This document shows, in pieces, positions 12,076 to 22,815 of a stretch of DNA of 64,000 bases. Under the pieces are notes generated by a model. The model worked only from the letters and a program-made list of their open reading frames with translations, ran no database searches and had not been told where the DNA came from. The position numbers were made by a program, and so were the translations under genes. Within the stretch, counting starts at the first letter, position 1. Each line of letters opens with the position of its first letter. Source of the stretch: Phallus indusiatus (Eukaryota; Basidiomycota; Agaricomycetes; Phallales; Phallaceae). Location: positions 1-64,000 of the forward strand of contig JAQFWX010000112.1 in NCBI GenBank assembly GCA_027605045.1, given 5' to 3'.

Positions 12076-13198
12076 TTACATCAGTGTAACCATTTGAAAA
12101 TGACTATTCAAACGGGCCGGGGTGCTTTCCATACATGGATCAGCCTTTTTTGCGGTTTCTTGGTCACGTTTACTCCAGTCATACAACTTTTCCAAATGAG
12201 GCTTTCTCCAGTTTTTCAGTGCATCTATGACAGCTCTTCCCCAGTCATATGTTTTATGTAAGTCATGCTCCGGCGGACCGTCAATGAAGACAAATAACTC
12301 CTCATGGTGAGACGGTATGAACCCACTGCGGATGCCCATCTTGATCATGTTTCGCAACATGTCGTAATAGCCCAGAATATTCATGATTAGAATTGCTGGA
12401 AAAAACCAAGAAAATTATAGAGGTCAGGGCACTACAATGGGCGAAGCCTTACGCTTATCATGAATTCCTATCTGCACCCAGGTTATAATTTCGAAAAGCT
12501 ATGGGAATTTGACTGAGTCAGTTCTTGAAATGCGCCCTGGTGAAGACAAGACTAGCCTCTTCAAATGTCCCGAATCCTCCGGGTAGGGCGACAAATGCGC
12601 TCGCTCTTTTCTCCATCTCCGTTTTCCTGTCATGCATCGTATGGACAACAATAGTTGTCATCTAAGTCGCTTCACTTCAGAAGGACTATTCTGTCAACGA
12701 TAAAGCATTGCCTACCTGGGAAGAGCTACTTGCTAATACAATCTGCCGAAACGCTACACACCGGCATTAGTTAGAGCTTGTCAACGTTTTCAGGTAACAG
12801 TTATGCCTACGTTCCTCCCCTTTTGAAATTTCTGAATTTGCAAGAGTAGCCAGCGAATCATCATCTAGCATAGCCAAGGGTGTAATGCCTGTATGTAAAG
12901 CACTGTGCTCGGAAAAAACCCTCTGAAACTTGGCATGCTCTGACTTGCTCACCTATCACTGGAGCGTCGGCTTCCAAAGCAGAAGCCGCAACCGCACCCA
13001 TGAGGCCTTTATTTCCTCCGCCGTAAATTATACCTTTCTTTGAACATCCAACGGCACAACCCAAGGCTAAAAATGCGATTTGTGAGAGTCAAGCACTGAC
13101 TTGACTGATTTTCTCTTACACTTAGCAGCATGAAGAAAAGCGTCGTCAGCGCCTGGTCGTGAAGCAGAGAATACAGCTAGATATTCGATTTGAGACAT
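12076..13198 (-). CDS. LOG-family cytokinin riboside 5'-monophosphate phosphoribohydrolase, copy 1
   Basis: LOG proteins hydrolyse nucleoside monophosphates (such as isopentenyladenosine-5'-monophosphate) to the free base plus ribose 5-phosphate; older databases call them lysine-decarboxylase-like. The ATG at 13198 gives [19 protein letters not shown]. Later exons give the nucleotide-binding [12 protein letters not shown], the segment [17 protein letters not shown], and the signature [10 protein letters not shown] on revcomp near 12565-12595. [13 protein letters not shown] follows, then [11 protein letters not shown] and the C-terminus ending at 12076. Six short introns keep the frame. Residues of the PGGxGTxxE active site are present, so it should be active. 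A paralog lies at 17214-18246 on the other strand. Whether the fungus makes cytokinins or uses this for purine salvage cannot be read from sequence. Confidence 0.85.
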
Positions 13199-13384
13199 GT
13201 GTATTCGAAACTCGCGGCGGTCTTGGATTTATATTGAGTCACGACCATACACGAGGCACCAGGTAATGAGGGCTGAAATTATCAGGGAGCATTAAATTTC
13301 CCAGATGCTCCCTGGCGCACGTTCCCAAGATGTAATAATCTCAATTGCTGGTGCTACATAGCTACAGTCTTTTGTATGTACAAT

Positions 13385-15035
13385 TTACGTCGTGCCCCTC
13401 GGTTTTACAGACGGATCAATCTTCCTACTGCTATCCATAAAGTGCTCGAGGATCTCATCGGTTACTTTAGCTTTTCGCTTTGCATATGCAAGGAAGCTTC
13501 AGCATGTTTTTAATAGAATGAAGCGACGAATCAACTTACGTCTTGAAAGTCTTTGACAAATCTTTGTAAGACATCTATACATTTCGCTTTTAATTGACCG
13601 GTAAGAAGTTCTCCCTTCCGATAATCCTATAAAGATAATTATCATTGAACTATTTTTATTGATGAGCAGAAAACTATACTCACTATTGCTAATCTTTCAA
13701 GCTCCTCGTCATCATCCAAAAAGAAGGTTAAGTATTGATAGCTGACATCCACATCGGGATTTCCTCCATGTAGTCTATGTTCTTCAACTGTTTCTCTGCC
13801 ACCGCTGAATCCGTGCTTATTGATTTTGTTTTTAATTTGTGCGGGAGTGTCCGTCATGAACACGCTGCTATTCGCGTCCGAAGCAGACATTTTTGTCTGT
13901 GAACCTTGAAGTGCCGGAAAGAATTTAGAATGTAACAAGGCGGGTTTGGGGTATTTTAATTTTGCTGCGACATCTCGGGTCAAACGGAAGTACGGATCCT
14001 AGTGGAACTGTAAGCCTAAACTTCAAATCCCAAAATCATGCTTACTTGGTCAATAGCACAAGGTATAAGGGATGGAATGTCTGACTGTTTTCCAAATATT
14101 TGAGGAAACGAGTTCGAGAAGGCGGTGGCGGCTTGTATAGAAGCAAAATGACATTTGCCAATGTTATCCCTTTGTTGAAAAGTTGAAAAACGGGGCATTA
14201 ATAAAACGTATTTCTAAACAAAAACATTACTCACGAATCTTGAAATCCGAAGGTTGATTTTGCTTGGGTAATGGTAATTTGGCGCGAAATCCTTGAAACG
14301 TTGCGATAAAATTCGCCTCCAACATAATCGAAATCACTGAAGATAAATGTCTTTTCGGGATTGAATCCAACAGCGATAATATCTTTGGCATTCGATTTAG
14401 CAAAAGCATAGGTTTGTTCAACTTTAAGACTTTGCTTGAAAAGGAATTTCTCGTCATCTGTTATCAGGTTGAGTGGGTATATGCATGCGTGACGTCCTGC
14501 TGAACTTGCCAGTAAGTTGAATGACCAAAGGAACATCGAAAACGTCCTGGAGCCATCTGGAATATCAGGGCTTTGAGAGAGAATTCATACAACGCGACGA
14601 AGGTTATGTACTTTGTAAACATAAATGGAATCATATGCCCTAGATGCATACTATCGCTGCTTGGGCCTCTTCCAGTATAAAGATAGAATGGTTTTCCTTG
14701 TTCATATCTGTCCAGAATTCGATCTAAATCACTATCAGACCAATCAGTGGGTCAATACGCGTCTAGCACAAAAAAATCGCTCACCGGTGCGAAAAGAACA
14801 TTCCTCGCCGTAACAAAGGATGAGGACGGTGTCCTGTGAGTTGTTCAAATCTATCCAGTAACGCTTGGTCGATGCGTCTGGTACCGAACTGATCGATTAG
14901 TTTATCATAATTTATGGCCAGCTGTTGGCCATCTTCTGATACTTGGCCTTGCACGTCCCAGGGAGTGACGACTTGCTCCATCGGCTTAGTTTCCGATACA
15001 GGCTTGATAGCTGGGACTTCTTCTTGTGTTTCCAT
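13385..15035 (-). CDS. WRS1: Tryptophanyl-tRNA synthetase, cytoplasmic
   Basis: Class I aminoacyl-tRNA synthetase that charges tRNA-Trp. The ATG at 15035 starts an acidic extension ([13 protein letters not shown]) followed by [14 protein letters not shown] and RRGMFFSHR, typical of eukaryotic cytosolic enzymes. The class I HIGH-like motif appears as [10 protein letters not shown]. Further conserved blocks are [37 protein letters not shown], and the KMSKS-type loop as [12 protein letters not shown]. The C-terminal exon reads [15 protein letters not shown] and stops at 13385. No mitochondrial presequence is visible. All splice junctions keep the frame, and the length is about 430-440 residues as expected. 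It shares a 264-bp divergent upstream region with the PI-PLC-like gene. Confidence 0.93.
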
Positions 15036-15299
15036 ATTCCTTGAGCTACGTGATGGTCAAGGACAACCTGTTAAGGACGTGGCACTGAGTTGACTCGACC
15101 CAGGTGGCTTAGCTAAGGGCCTAAGGTTTTAAGCGCCAGTGTCGGACATGGCACGCTCAGTTGGCTTGATGCCTTTCTTCAAGTTCCCACACCCGTACAA
15201 AGTGGAATTCAATCAAATGTAACGTTGGTACCAATTATCGGAATTCCGCAGTTCTAATTCTTACCGCACACTCTTGGACGCACCCCGTTGTCCTGCGCG
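15036..15299. promoter_or_regulatory. Divergent promoter region, WRS1 / PI-PLC-like gene
   Basis: 264 bases lie between the start codons of two divergently oriented genes. No other gene fits, so it must carry both promoters. No specific factor site is recognised. Confidence 0.4.
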
Positions 15300-16897
15300 A
15301 TGTACGACCTGGTTGTGGAGAACTATACGGCCGATATCCTAGAAATCAGACCCACTGATTCGGACAATGGTGTAGCGGTCGTTAATTCCTTTGCTCAGTA
15401 TACGTTTGGTTTCAAGAAATCAAAGAACCGAACCTTTTACGTCGGCGTGCCCGACGTTGCTCAGGCCAAAAACCCTCACGATGAAGAAGAAAACTCAACG
15501 AGCCCAATATGTATCAAGGTGAAGCGTCGCTGGAGATATGGCTGGAGAATGATTAAGAGTTCAGTTATAAGCCCCTATATCATTTTCAGCATCAGAGTAC
15601 GTGTCTTATACTGCAGAAGCTGCCATTAATCATTTACGTTCATATATATAAGGTCTCGACTAAATCTCAAAGATTGATTATTTTCCCAAAACGCGAGTTG
15701 TCTTCTTTTTTGAGCGATATGCCTTCGACGTTGCCCCTGTCCTCGCTATTATTGCCTGGTTTGTCCATTAGTTCATTCCTTCCTTTTTTATGCTAATTAA
15801 TTACCAGGAACGCACAACTGGTAAAGCTGTTTCTTTCATTCCGGAGCGTGATATTAAACCTTCTATTTCAAGTGTCGCATTCTATGGATGGCCTGTCTCG
15901 CAATGTCAAGACATTGAAACGCCGCTCGCAGCTCAATTTGCGCTGGGGATAAGAGTCATTGACGTTCGCCTTTCTATCATAAACGGGTCTTTAATATCAT
16001 ACCATGGATTATTTCCTGAAAGATTACCATTTCGAGACATTATTGAAGCTGTCTATAAATTTTTAATTTCCCCGGAAGGTCGCACAGAAACCATCGTTGT
16101 ATCTATAAAGCAAGAAGATGTGGGATGGGAATTGTTTTCCAAATTGGTTCACGATGAAGTTTGCAGTGCTCCTTGGGGGAAAGACTTTTGGTTTTTGGAG
16201 AACAGGATACCAACTTTAGGAGAGGTTCGAGGCAAAGCAGTTTTATTCAGTCGTTTTGGTGGTGATGGACGGGGGTGGGAGGGAGGATTAGAAGGTATCG
16301 GCATCCACCCACCTTCTTGGCCAGACTCGAAAGAAGATGGGTTCTACTGGTGGTCGCAGGGGACGCAAATTAAGGTGCAAGATTGGTATGTTTGCTTTCA
16401 TTCTACATCCCCGCTTGGCTCACTCTTTTCGTTCTAGGTATGCTGTAAGGCTAAATACACTTGCTCTACTACTATACGCTGAATATCCGCAGATACCATC
16501 ATTTTTATCGATACCAGAAAAAGCGGAAAAGGCAGCCAAAACTTTAACCAGCAAATCTTCTACCCCCGTGTTATCCATTTCTTTTCTCAGTGCGGCTTCA
16601 TTTCCATTGGCTTTACCACAAACTGTTGCTTGTGGGTTTGGCTGGCCTGAATGGAATTTAGGAGTTGAGGGTGTAAATTCTCGTGTGGCAAAGTGGATCC
16701 TTTCCTTATACGCCACCTCAGATGTCGCGAAATCGGAAAAAGAATCTTTCAGGTTGCAAGAAGCCGGGCCAAGGCTGCGAGGCTGGTGTTTGATGGATTT
16801 CTTTACTAAACCGTTGGATCTGGGACTGATAAACCTGTTGATCGAATGTAACTATCGAGGCAGAACTGCAGGTGAGGAAGGCTGGACAATACCTTGA
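15300..16897 (+). CDS. PI-PLC X-domain-containing protein
   Basis: Resembles bacterial-type phosphatidylinositol-specific phospholipase C (PLC-like TIM-barrel phosphodiesterase). The ATG at 15300 begins a beta-rich N-terminal region of about 100 residues (MYDLVVENYTADILEI), then an intron. The X-box follows: SSLLLPGTHN in two exons, then AFYGWPVSQCQDIETPL, FALGIRVIDVRL, and YHGLFPERLPFRDII. These carry the two catalytic-type His positions (PGTHN, SYHG) and the Arg/Asp that bind inositol. Later blocks are TIVVSIKQED, GKAVLFSRFGG, and a C-terminal region ending in LINLLIECNYRG at 16897. There is no C2, EF-hand or Y-box, so it is not a canonical eukaryotic PLC. No signal peptide is seen at the chosen start. 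Substrate and location are unknown. Confidence 0.82.
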
Positions 16898-17213
16898 CAA
16901 TTAGTTTGTATATAATATCCAAAGATGCCATGCCGTACTTCCTATGCACATTGGTATCAAACTAATTTAATTTGAAAAAAATATTAACAATTATTCGTAT
17001 GTACGCCGCAAATATCCTAGTTCTGCACCACATCCTGGTCCCGTGGCAATAACTTTGTCATGCCTTCGCCGGAATCCCTGTGGCAAGGAGTCCGAGTCAT
17101 ACTCCCGGCTAGAGTAATCCACCTCATAGCCCATGGTTTAATCATCACAACGACTCATTATTTTTGTTTATATTTCTATATTTCCCCTTTCCATTTCATC
17201 TCATTTCTCAGAA
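16898..17213. other. Intergenic spacer, no gene seen
   Basis: 316 bases between the PI-PLC-like stop and the LOG2 start, both on the plus strand. The last 60 bases are T-rich and pyrimidine-rich, a likely LOG2 leader. Confidence 0.45.
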
Positions 17214-18246
17214 ATGACAACCTCCAAGCATCCTGACGCAGTTGCTGTATTCTGCGGGTCAAGCCCTGGTACCAAACCCGAATTCGAGCATGCGGCGAGA
17301 TGTAAGTCGAGTCATCACCTAGATAATTGGCCCGCGTGACGATACTGTTATTTAGCCGTAGGCCTGGCGATTGCGAATGCCAAATTAGGCTTTGTTTATG
17401 GTGGTGGTAATAAAGGATTAATGGGTAGTGCCTCGAGAGAGGCTATTCAGGCTGGAACGGAGGTTACTGGTTTGTGCTCTTTACCAGTAGCTATCGGGAG
17501 ATGATCTGAACGTTTTGAATGACAACGCAGGTGTTGTACCTTATGGCATGGTGAAAGATAGCAAAGATATTCAGTCTCCAGTTGCTCCTATCATTAATAT
17601 TGGAGGTCTGAAGGGTATGGTGGAGCTTGAGAATAATGGCCCGGAAAATGTAGACCATTGTCAAAATTTTCAAAGCTTCATTATTTATTCAAACCCTCTC
17701 CTTGTAGTTCAAGACTATAGTAGTGCAATCAATGCACGAAAGAAAAGTCGAGATGTCAAGACGTGTTAAAGGTTTCATAGGTCTTCCCGGTGGATTTGGT
17801 ACTTTTGAAGAGGTCACCTCTGTTTAACATTGGACGGCTATGAATAACATTAATAATTATTTATAGCTTCTGGAAGTTACGACATGGAATCAACTGGGGA
17901 TTCACGAGAAACGTGCGTTTCTTTCTCTTCATAGGCTTCGCAATACACTATACAATGTCTGACAAAAACATCAAAAGCGGTTGTACTCGTAAACGTTTTA
18001 GGATTCTTCAAACCCCTCCGTGAACTCATTACCATGGCTGTCACAAGCGGATTCATCCATCCTCTCAATGTTGGACTCGTCGTATTCGTTGATGGTCCTG
18101 CAGACTTGTCTGAACATTTTACTTATGACTGGGGAACCCATGCTGTTGAAGCCTTGCAGAGCTGGAAGAAGCCCGAAGGATTTTCAACGGCATATGATTG
18201 GAAAAAGAAGCTTTCCGATCGAGTTGAGGGGTTAGATCTGACTTGA
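17214..18246 (+). CDS. LOG-family phosphoribohydrolase, copy 2
   Basis: Second LOG-type gene (nucleoside 5'-monophosphate phosphoribohydrolase). The ATG at 17214 gives [20 protein letters not shown], the canonical VFCGSSPG start of the Rossmann fold, which copy 1 has as VFSASRPG. Next come [34 protein letters not shown], then [12 protein letters not shown] split by an intron from [15 protein letters not shown]. Then [17 protein letters not shown] and the C-terminus at 18246. All six or so introns are short and keep the frame. The YGGGxxGLMG, ERK and PGGFGTFEE motifs are complete, so activity is expected. It is closer to typical fungal LOG proteins than copy 1. The pair is separated by WRS1 and the PI-PLC-like gene and lies in opposite orientation. 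Confidence 0.88.
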
Positions 18247-18497
18247 GAAGTTAAACCCTTCTCATTTATACATTTATTTTATCTTACTCTCGAGATACTA
18301 GTTTTACTGGAAATATTTTGAAATACCGCTGAGCCTCTTCAGCAAGGGATAGAAGTAGAAATAGACTATATTTTCAACATTTGAGAAGAGAGTCTTTGCA
18401 AAATTACCGCTATTAGCCGTTGGGGTTTATTTCAGTTCAGGCGCGTTCCAATACATCCGGCGCGTCACGGCCGTACAACCTGAACCCACCTCTAGAC

Positions 18498-19742
18498 ATG
18501 ATACCCCACGGAGCGAGAGCAGGACGTGGTATCGCTATGGCCTGTTTGCGGCGAAAATGTAAAATATATTTCACTTTTGAAAGACAATTGACCTTACTGT
18601 AAAACAGTTATTCATTCGTCGTCCTACCAGCGAGCAGTGACAAACTTTACCATGCCGGCAATGTCCCCTACTATGACTGAAGGTGGAATAGCTCAGTGGA
18701 AAAAAGCAGAGGGTGAATCATTTGTTGGAGGAGATGTTCTACTAGAAATAGTAAGATTTGTTTGAGTCTAAACGTATGGTTTTCTGAGCAATGTTGTAGG
18801 AAACTGACAAAGCGACAATCGACGTGGAAGCGCAAGACGACGGCATTGTTGGAAAGATCATTGTACGTTTCTTATATATCATATAAATCATATGTATCTG
18901 ATATGTAGCTTTCAGGTACCAAATGGTTCAAAAAACATCCCTGTAGGCAAAATTATTGCATTACTTGCTCAAGAAGGAGACGACATATCGAACTTGGAAG
19001 TACCCAAAGAAGAAGCCTCTCCGTCTAAAGAACCCGAAAAAACTCAAACTCCATCACAACCCTCTAACCCTGCTCCTCAAAATGCGTCATCCTCTGCGCC
19101 GAGCACCCCGTCATCGCATGTACATATCGAAAGCAGCAGACCTTTGTTCCCTTCCGTGCAAAGATTACTTCAAGAGAATCAAGTATCCAGTATCGAAAAC
19201 ATAAAAGGTATGATTTTCTGTTGAACTGCTGCCGGGACCAATTGTTTCACATGTTGCAGGTACCGGCATTCGAGGGATGATAACCAAAGGTGATCTTCTC
19301 GCCTTCCTTGGCAAGGCCTCGGGACCAAATGGAACATACAAGGATAATACTCCAACACCCTCCATTTATAAATCTCAAGCTGTTTCTTCCAAAACATCCT
19401 CAGCTCCAATAAAAGTGCGTTGCTATCTTCTGAGTGTTGTGATTGAGAGAATATTGATGATTGACCAGGCTCCTTTGGATCCCACTGGTATTCGTCAGGC
19501 TATATTAACCGCATTCATGACTGATTTGGTACGGCGTCGTACGCCTCTTCCGACACAAGGTAATTCTTGACAGTACATAATTTTTGATTAAATATATTCA
19601 TACATATCTAGGTCCATCGACGATTGACTCTGTTATTGCGGATTATTTACCTGGGGCAGTTAAGCCCAAGATAGCGAATCCTGATCTTGTTCAAGCAGTC
19701 CAAACAGCATCTTCAGACAAATATTTAGATGGATTATATTAG
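18498..19742 (+). CDS. PDX1: Pyruvate dehydrogenase E3-binding protein (component X)
   Basis: Mitochondrial matrix subunit that anchors dihydrolipoamide dehydrogenase (E3) in the pyruvate dehydrogenase complex. The ATG at 18498 opens an Arg-rich presequence (MIPHGARAGRG, then ACLRRK); a 79-nt intron (18559-18637) joins it in frame to LTNFTMPAMSPTMTEGG. The lipoyl domain follows, with the lipoylated Lys in ETDKATIDVEAQDDG. A Pro/Ser/Gln-rich linker comes next, then a peripheral subunit-binding domain (FPSVQRLLQENQVSSIENIK, then GTGIRGMITKGDLLAFLG). The protein ends near residue 300 without the acetyltransferase domain (no HxxxDG), which separates PDX1 from the true E2. The stop is at 19740-19742. 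The first exon is my inference from splice phase; the rest is strong. Its 3' end faces RAD1 only 71 bp away. Confidence 0.86.
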
Positions 19743-19813
19743 AGTATACATATTTTACACATAGCGAATACACTTCTTTTATACTTTTCCTAATCTTCGT
19801 TCAAAGGAAGACA

Positions 19814-21329
19814 CTAAAAGAATTTAGACGTTGAAAGTTGAATCCCTGAATGAAATATACTGACACGAAATTCAATGAAAATCCCAGGGCCGGCAGCGGT
19901 CATCATGAACTGTAAACTTAAAAGGCCATCTTGATCGATCCGTAATGAAGTTTTCAGAGACGTTTGCATAGCCTTCAATGCGGAGGCGATATGCGTCATT
20001 CGGTAGGTGAACTTGACGGGTTCCAGACATTCGAAGGTTTCCAGTACATCTCGGGCATAGGGATAATCCATCTACAGTACGCACATACATTAAACTCTAA
20101 AAAAAACGACCCAAAGCGTGAAAGCTTACTTGAGTACTGCCAAATGTCCCCTCTGCGGTTATTCGTAATGTAGCTTTAGTCTTTGGTTGTTCTTCATTAG
20201 AGTCGGTTTCCTCTGAGGCTGGTATTCCCAAAAATGTCAGTTTATCGCAGGATGGATCCAACTCAGAAAGAGCGTCGCTAAGCCAAGAAGACTATTCTTT
20301 TCAATCAGAAGGGGAATTGCGTGGACTGAGTTGTTGAGATACATACTCGCAATATAATCTTGATTACTCTACAAAGGGAGTGAGGAAGGGTCTCGTGTCT
20401 ACTAAAAGTGAATCAGGAACCAGGCTCACTTTAGGGAGTCATCGAAATTGAGCTCAGGTACACCCTCTTCCTCTGTTGTTTGAATTTCGCAGGTAGTAAT
20501 TGGACCTGATGCGTCTTCTGCCCTATGACGACGATGAGTTTGCGATGAGGCTACAATAAATGCTGGAGTAATATACTTACAAAATCAGAACAAGGGGATG
20601 TCCTTGACCAGCGTAAGTCATGCGCATCCCTGTTTTCTTTCCGTCGCTACTCGGAAAGAATCTATCCAATGTGGTATTCCCTTTGGGCAAAACATTCTTC
20701 TTTCTTCTCTCGTTTTGACCCTGATCTTCGTCTGAATCGTCAGACTGACCGGCCCACCGTTTTCTGCGTTTATCGTTGTTTCCATTTCCATAAAGGAGAG
20801 TTGAAGTTCCCGACCCAAATATGTTCAAACATTCGAGAACAGTATTCAGATGAATGTAAAATAATGTAGGCTCTTCCTTGTCCGACTCTTGCGAAGCCCC
20901 ATGTTGCGTCTGCGACTCAGGCTGATCATTCTCGGAATTTTCGGGGTTATAATGATATTCGTCAAATATTTCACGAGGAATATATGCGTTAGCTTTAGAA
21001 TTTGCTTTTTTAGGCTATGTTCATGCATGATCTACACTCGCTCGTACCGATTAGCAATTTCGCATCGTCCACTACAACTGCTAAGCCGGCATTTGAGATG
21101 GCGACCGCGGCCGTCTTATGAATTTGACTAGGTTCTTTTGCTTTTATGAGATCAAAAAGGTAACATCCACATACCGTGTTGAAATTAACGGCCCGTAGGA
21201 TGGTAACAAAAGGTCGGACATCGTGCATGGCTGCGACTAAGACATTGCTCTGATTCGGAGTAGTAATAGGTGGCTTGTTGTAACGTAGGAGACCCAAATT
21301 TAAAATATCACCTCATAATTCTGAGTCAT
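19814..21329 (-). CDS. RAD1: Rad1-type 9-1-1 checkpoint clamp subunit
   Basis: Rad1 forms the Rad9-Rad1-Hus1 ring loaded at damaged DNA to activate the ATR/Mec1 checkpoint. An ATG at 21329 (MTQNYE) and a 62-nt intron join in frame to SNVLVAAMHDVRPFVTILRA, a Rad1 N-terminal signature. Then KTAAVAISNAGLAVVVDDAK, AYIPREIFDEY, TLFYIHLNTVLECLNIFG, an internal charged stretch (WAGQSDDSDEDQGQNERRKK), MRMTYAGQGHPLVLIL, and the C-terminal sliding-clamp half with YARDVLETFECLEPVKFTYR and LLSLQFMM. The stop is at 19814. About six introns. The charged insertion lies in a loop region between strands and is probably disordered. The start depends on the short first exon; an alternative in-frame start is not obvious. 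Confidence 0.84.
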
Positions 21330-21747
21330 TCTCGACTCGAGTTACAGTAGCAAAACGCGATGAGAATCCGGGGAAAGAATAGATTGGGAATTGAGGTTAA
21401 GTCTGACAACCGCGAAGGTCATGGCGATTAGTTGTACGCGTGACATGACGCCGCATTTACTGCAAATTACAGCCGCGACCATACGGGGGCCTGAGCCTGT
21501 AGTTCAACACCGCTATCTTCACAGGTTTTCAGAATAATGATGTACAAATACAAGTGCTTTAGATTATATTTTAGCAGCTATTAATACTTATCCTTTTTTA
21601 CTTTGAATAAATAAAACTGGTTCTATAACAATATTCGTGATGCCATGAGAAAACAATGAGGAGAGGTTGACGGAAGAAAAACAATGCGCCTCGGTAAACT
21701 TCCACGGGTGATGATGATACGTCCTTCGCCACCTAAATGACATGGTG
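21330..21747. other. Intergenic spacer, no gene seen
   Basis: About 420 bases between the RAD1 start and the stop of the next minus-strand gene. It serves as the RAD1 promoter region and the neighbour's 3' UTR; AT-rich at 21540-21620. No gene seen. Confidence 0.4.
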
Positions 21748-22815
21748 TCATGGTATGGGATCAGATGGACTGCGGATAGCACTCTCTGGAACGTCAACCG
21801 AGCTCGAGGGTGTCAAGTACATCGAGTTCTGCGGGCCAGCGCAGAAGAGTATGGGAACGGGATCATTTTCCGAAGGTATTGAAAGACTCAATACGGGAAA
21901 ATTTTTCGCAGCTCGGGCCTGTAATTTCGGAGGAAGGTGAGCCATGGAGTCCGACGAGCCAGACGGCGGACGTGACAGTTTCTTGTTGGGAATGCGATGC
22001 ACTTGTATTTCATCCATCATGGCACCAGGTGCTCTGATAAAATCCGCTATCGCGACAAATATAGTATCGTCCCAAGACCCTGGTGTATGACCTTCAGGGA
22101 TGAAGCGCATTAATACTAAAGTATCTGATTCTGTAGCTGGATCATTTATCATGTCTTGATAGAGGGTTTCCAGCAGTATGTCGGGGAGGGAGGCCGAATA
22201 TCGATAGCGATTATACAAGGCTTCTTTACGCATTTTTGTCCTGAATGGGCCCGAGGACATGTTCGAGCGGTAAACGTCCAGATAGAGCCATAGTTGTTTG
22301 CTGCCTTTGAGAGAAATTGTAATTATGGAAGCTATGTTGTGAAGATTGATGGAAGATCCCGTAGTCTGAGATGGAGGAGGTATGGCGAGATGAAAAATGG
22401 GACATGATTGTCGGTCGAGGAAGGGATGTATTGGTGCATAGGAAGGAGGTAATGATGAAAAAGGGTAATCTGGTAACGCCTGCTGTCCTACGTCGGGAGA
22501 TGTCTGTGCATAAATGTGCTTCGTGGACCTGCCAGTATCCTGCCAAATCATCAAGCGTTCGATGGCAGCGAAGTCGGCCTCCTGGGAACGATGTTCGTCT
22601 TCTTCTGACATGCAACATGATTTCGAATAAATGGAAGTGCCGCTCTGATTCGAGGTTTCGTATAACTGAATTGGCGTGTAAAATGCGAACATGCCATCCT
22701 CGAGCGTAAAGGAATTGTCGAGTGCACCAGTCTGCGGATTCGGTTCCAAGTGGCTCGTCTTGTCTCCACTGTAGCGCACCGAGGAGTCCAGATTATTTGC
22801 TCGTACTTTTGGCAT
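21748..22815 (-). CDS. Hypothetical protein, 355 residues, intronless
   Basis: I do not recognise this protein. A single open frame runs from ATG at 22815 to TGA at 21748 with no need for introns, unlike most neighbours. The N-terminus is polar (MPKVRANNLDSSVRYSGDKT), without signal peptide or clear membrane segment. The middle has a Pro-rich stretch (PFSSLPPSYAPIHPFLDRQS) followed by a mixed alpha/beta-looking region (IITISLKGSKQLWLYLDVYR; LVLMRFIPEGHTPGSWDDTI). The C-terminus is Ser/Pro-rich. The length and even composition make a real gene likely; the antisense frames are shorter. There are no metal-binding or nucleotide-binding motifs I can name. It sits between RAD1 and the ceramide glucosyltransferase on the same strand, which gives no functional hint. 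Confidence 0.6.
   Translation of the reverse strand: MPKVRANNLDSSVRYSGDKTSHLEPNPQTGALDNSFTLEDGMFAFYTPIQLYETSNQSGTSIYSKSCCMSEEDEHRSQEADFAAIERLMIWQDTGRSTKHIYAQTSPDVGQQALPDYPFSSLPPSYAPIHPFLDRQSCPIFHLAIPPPSQTTGSSINLHNIASIITISLKGSKQLWLYLDVYRSNMSSGPFRTKMRKEALYNRYRYSASLPDILLETLYQDMINDPATESDTLVLMRFIPEGHTPGSWDDTIFVAIADFIRAPGAMMDEIQVHRIPNKKLSRPPSGSSDSMAHLPPKLQARAAKNFPVLSLSIPSENDPVPILFCAGPQNSMYLTPSSSVDVPESAIRSPSDPIP

Noticed and set aside
22371..22709. 112-codon plus-strand frame
   Set aside because: Antisense to the longer orphan gene at 21748-22815 and without motifs.
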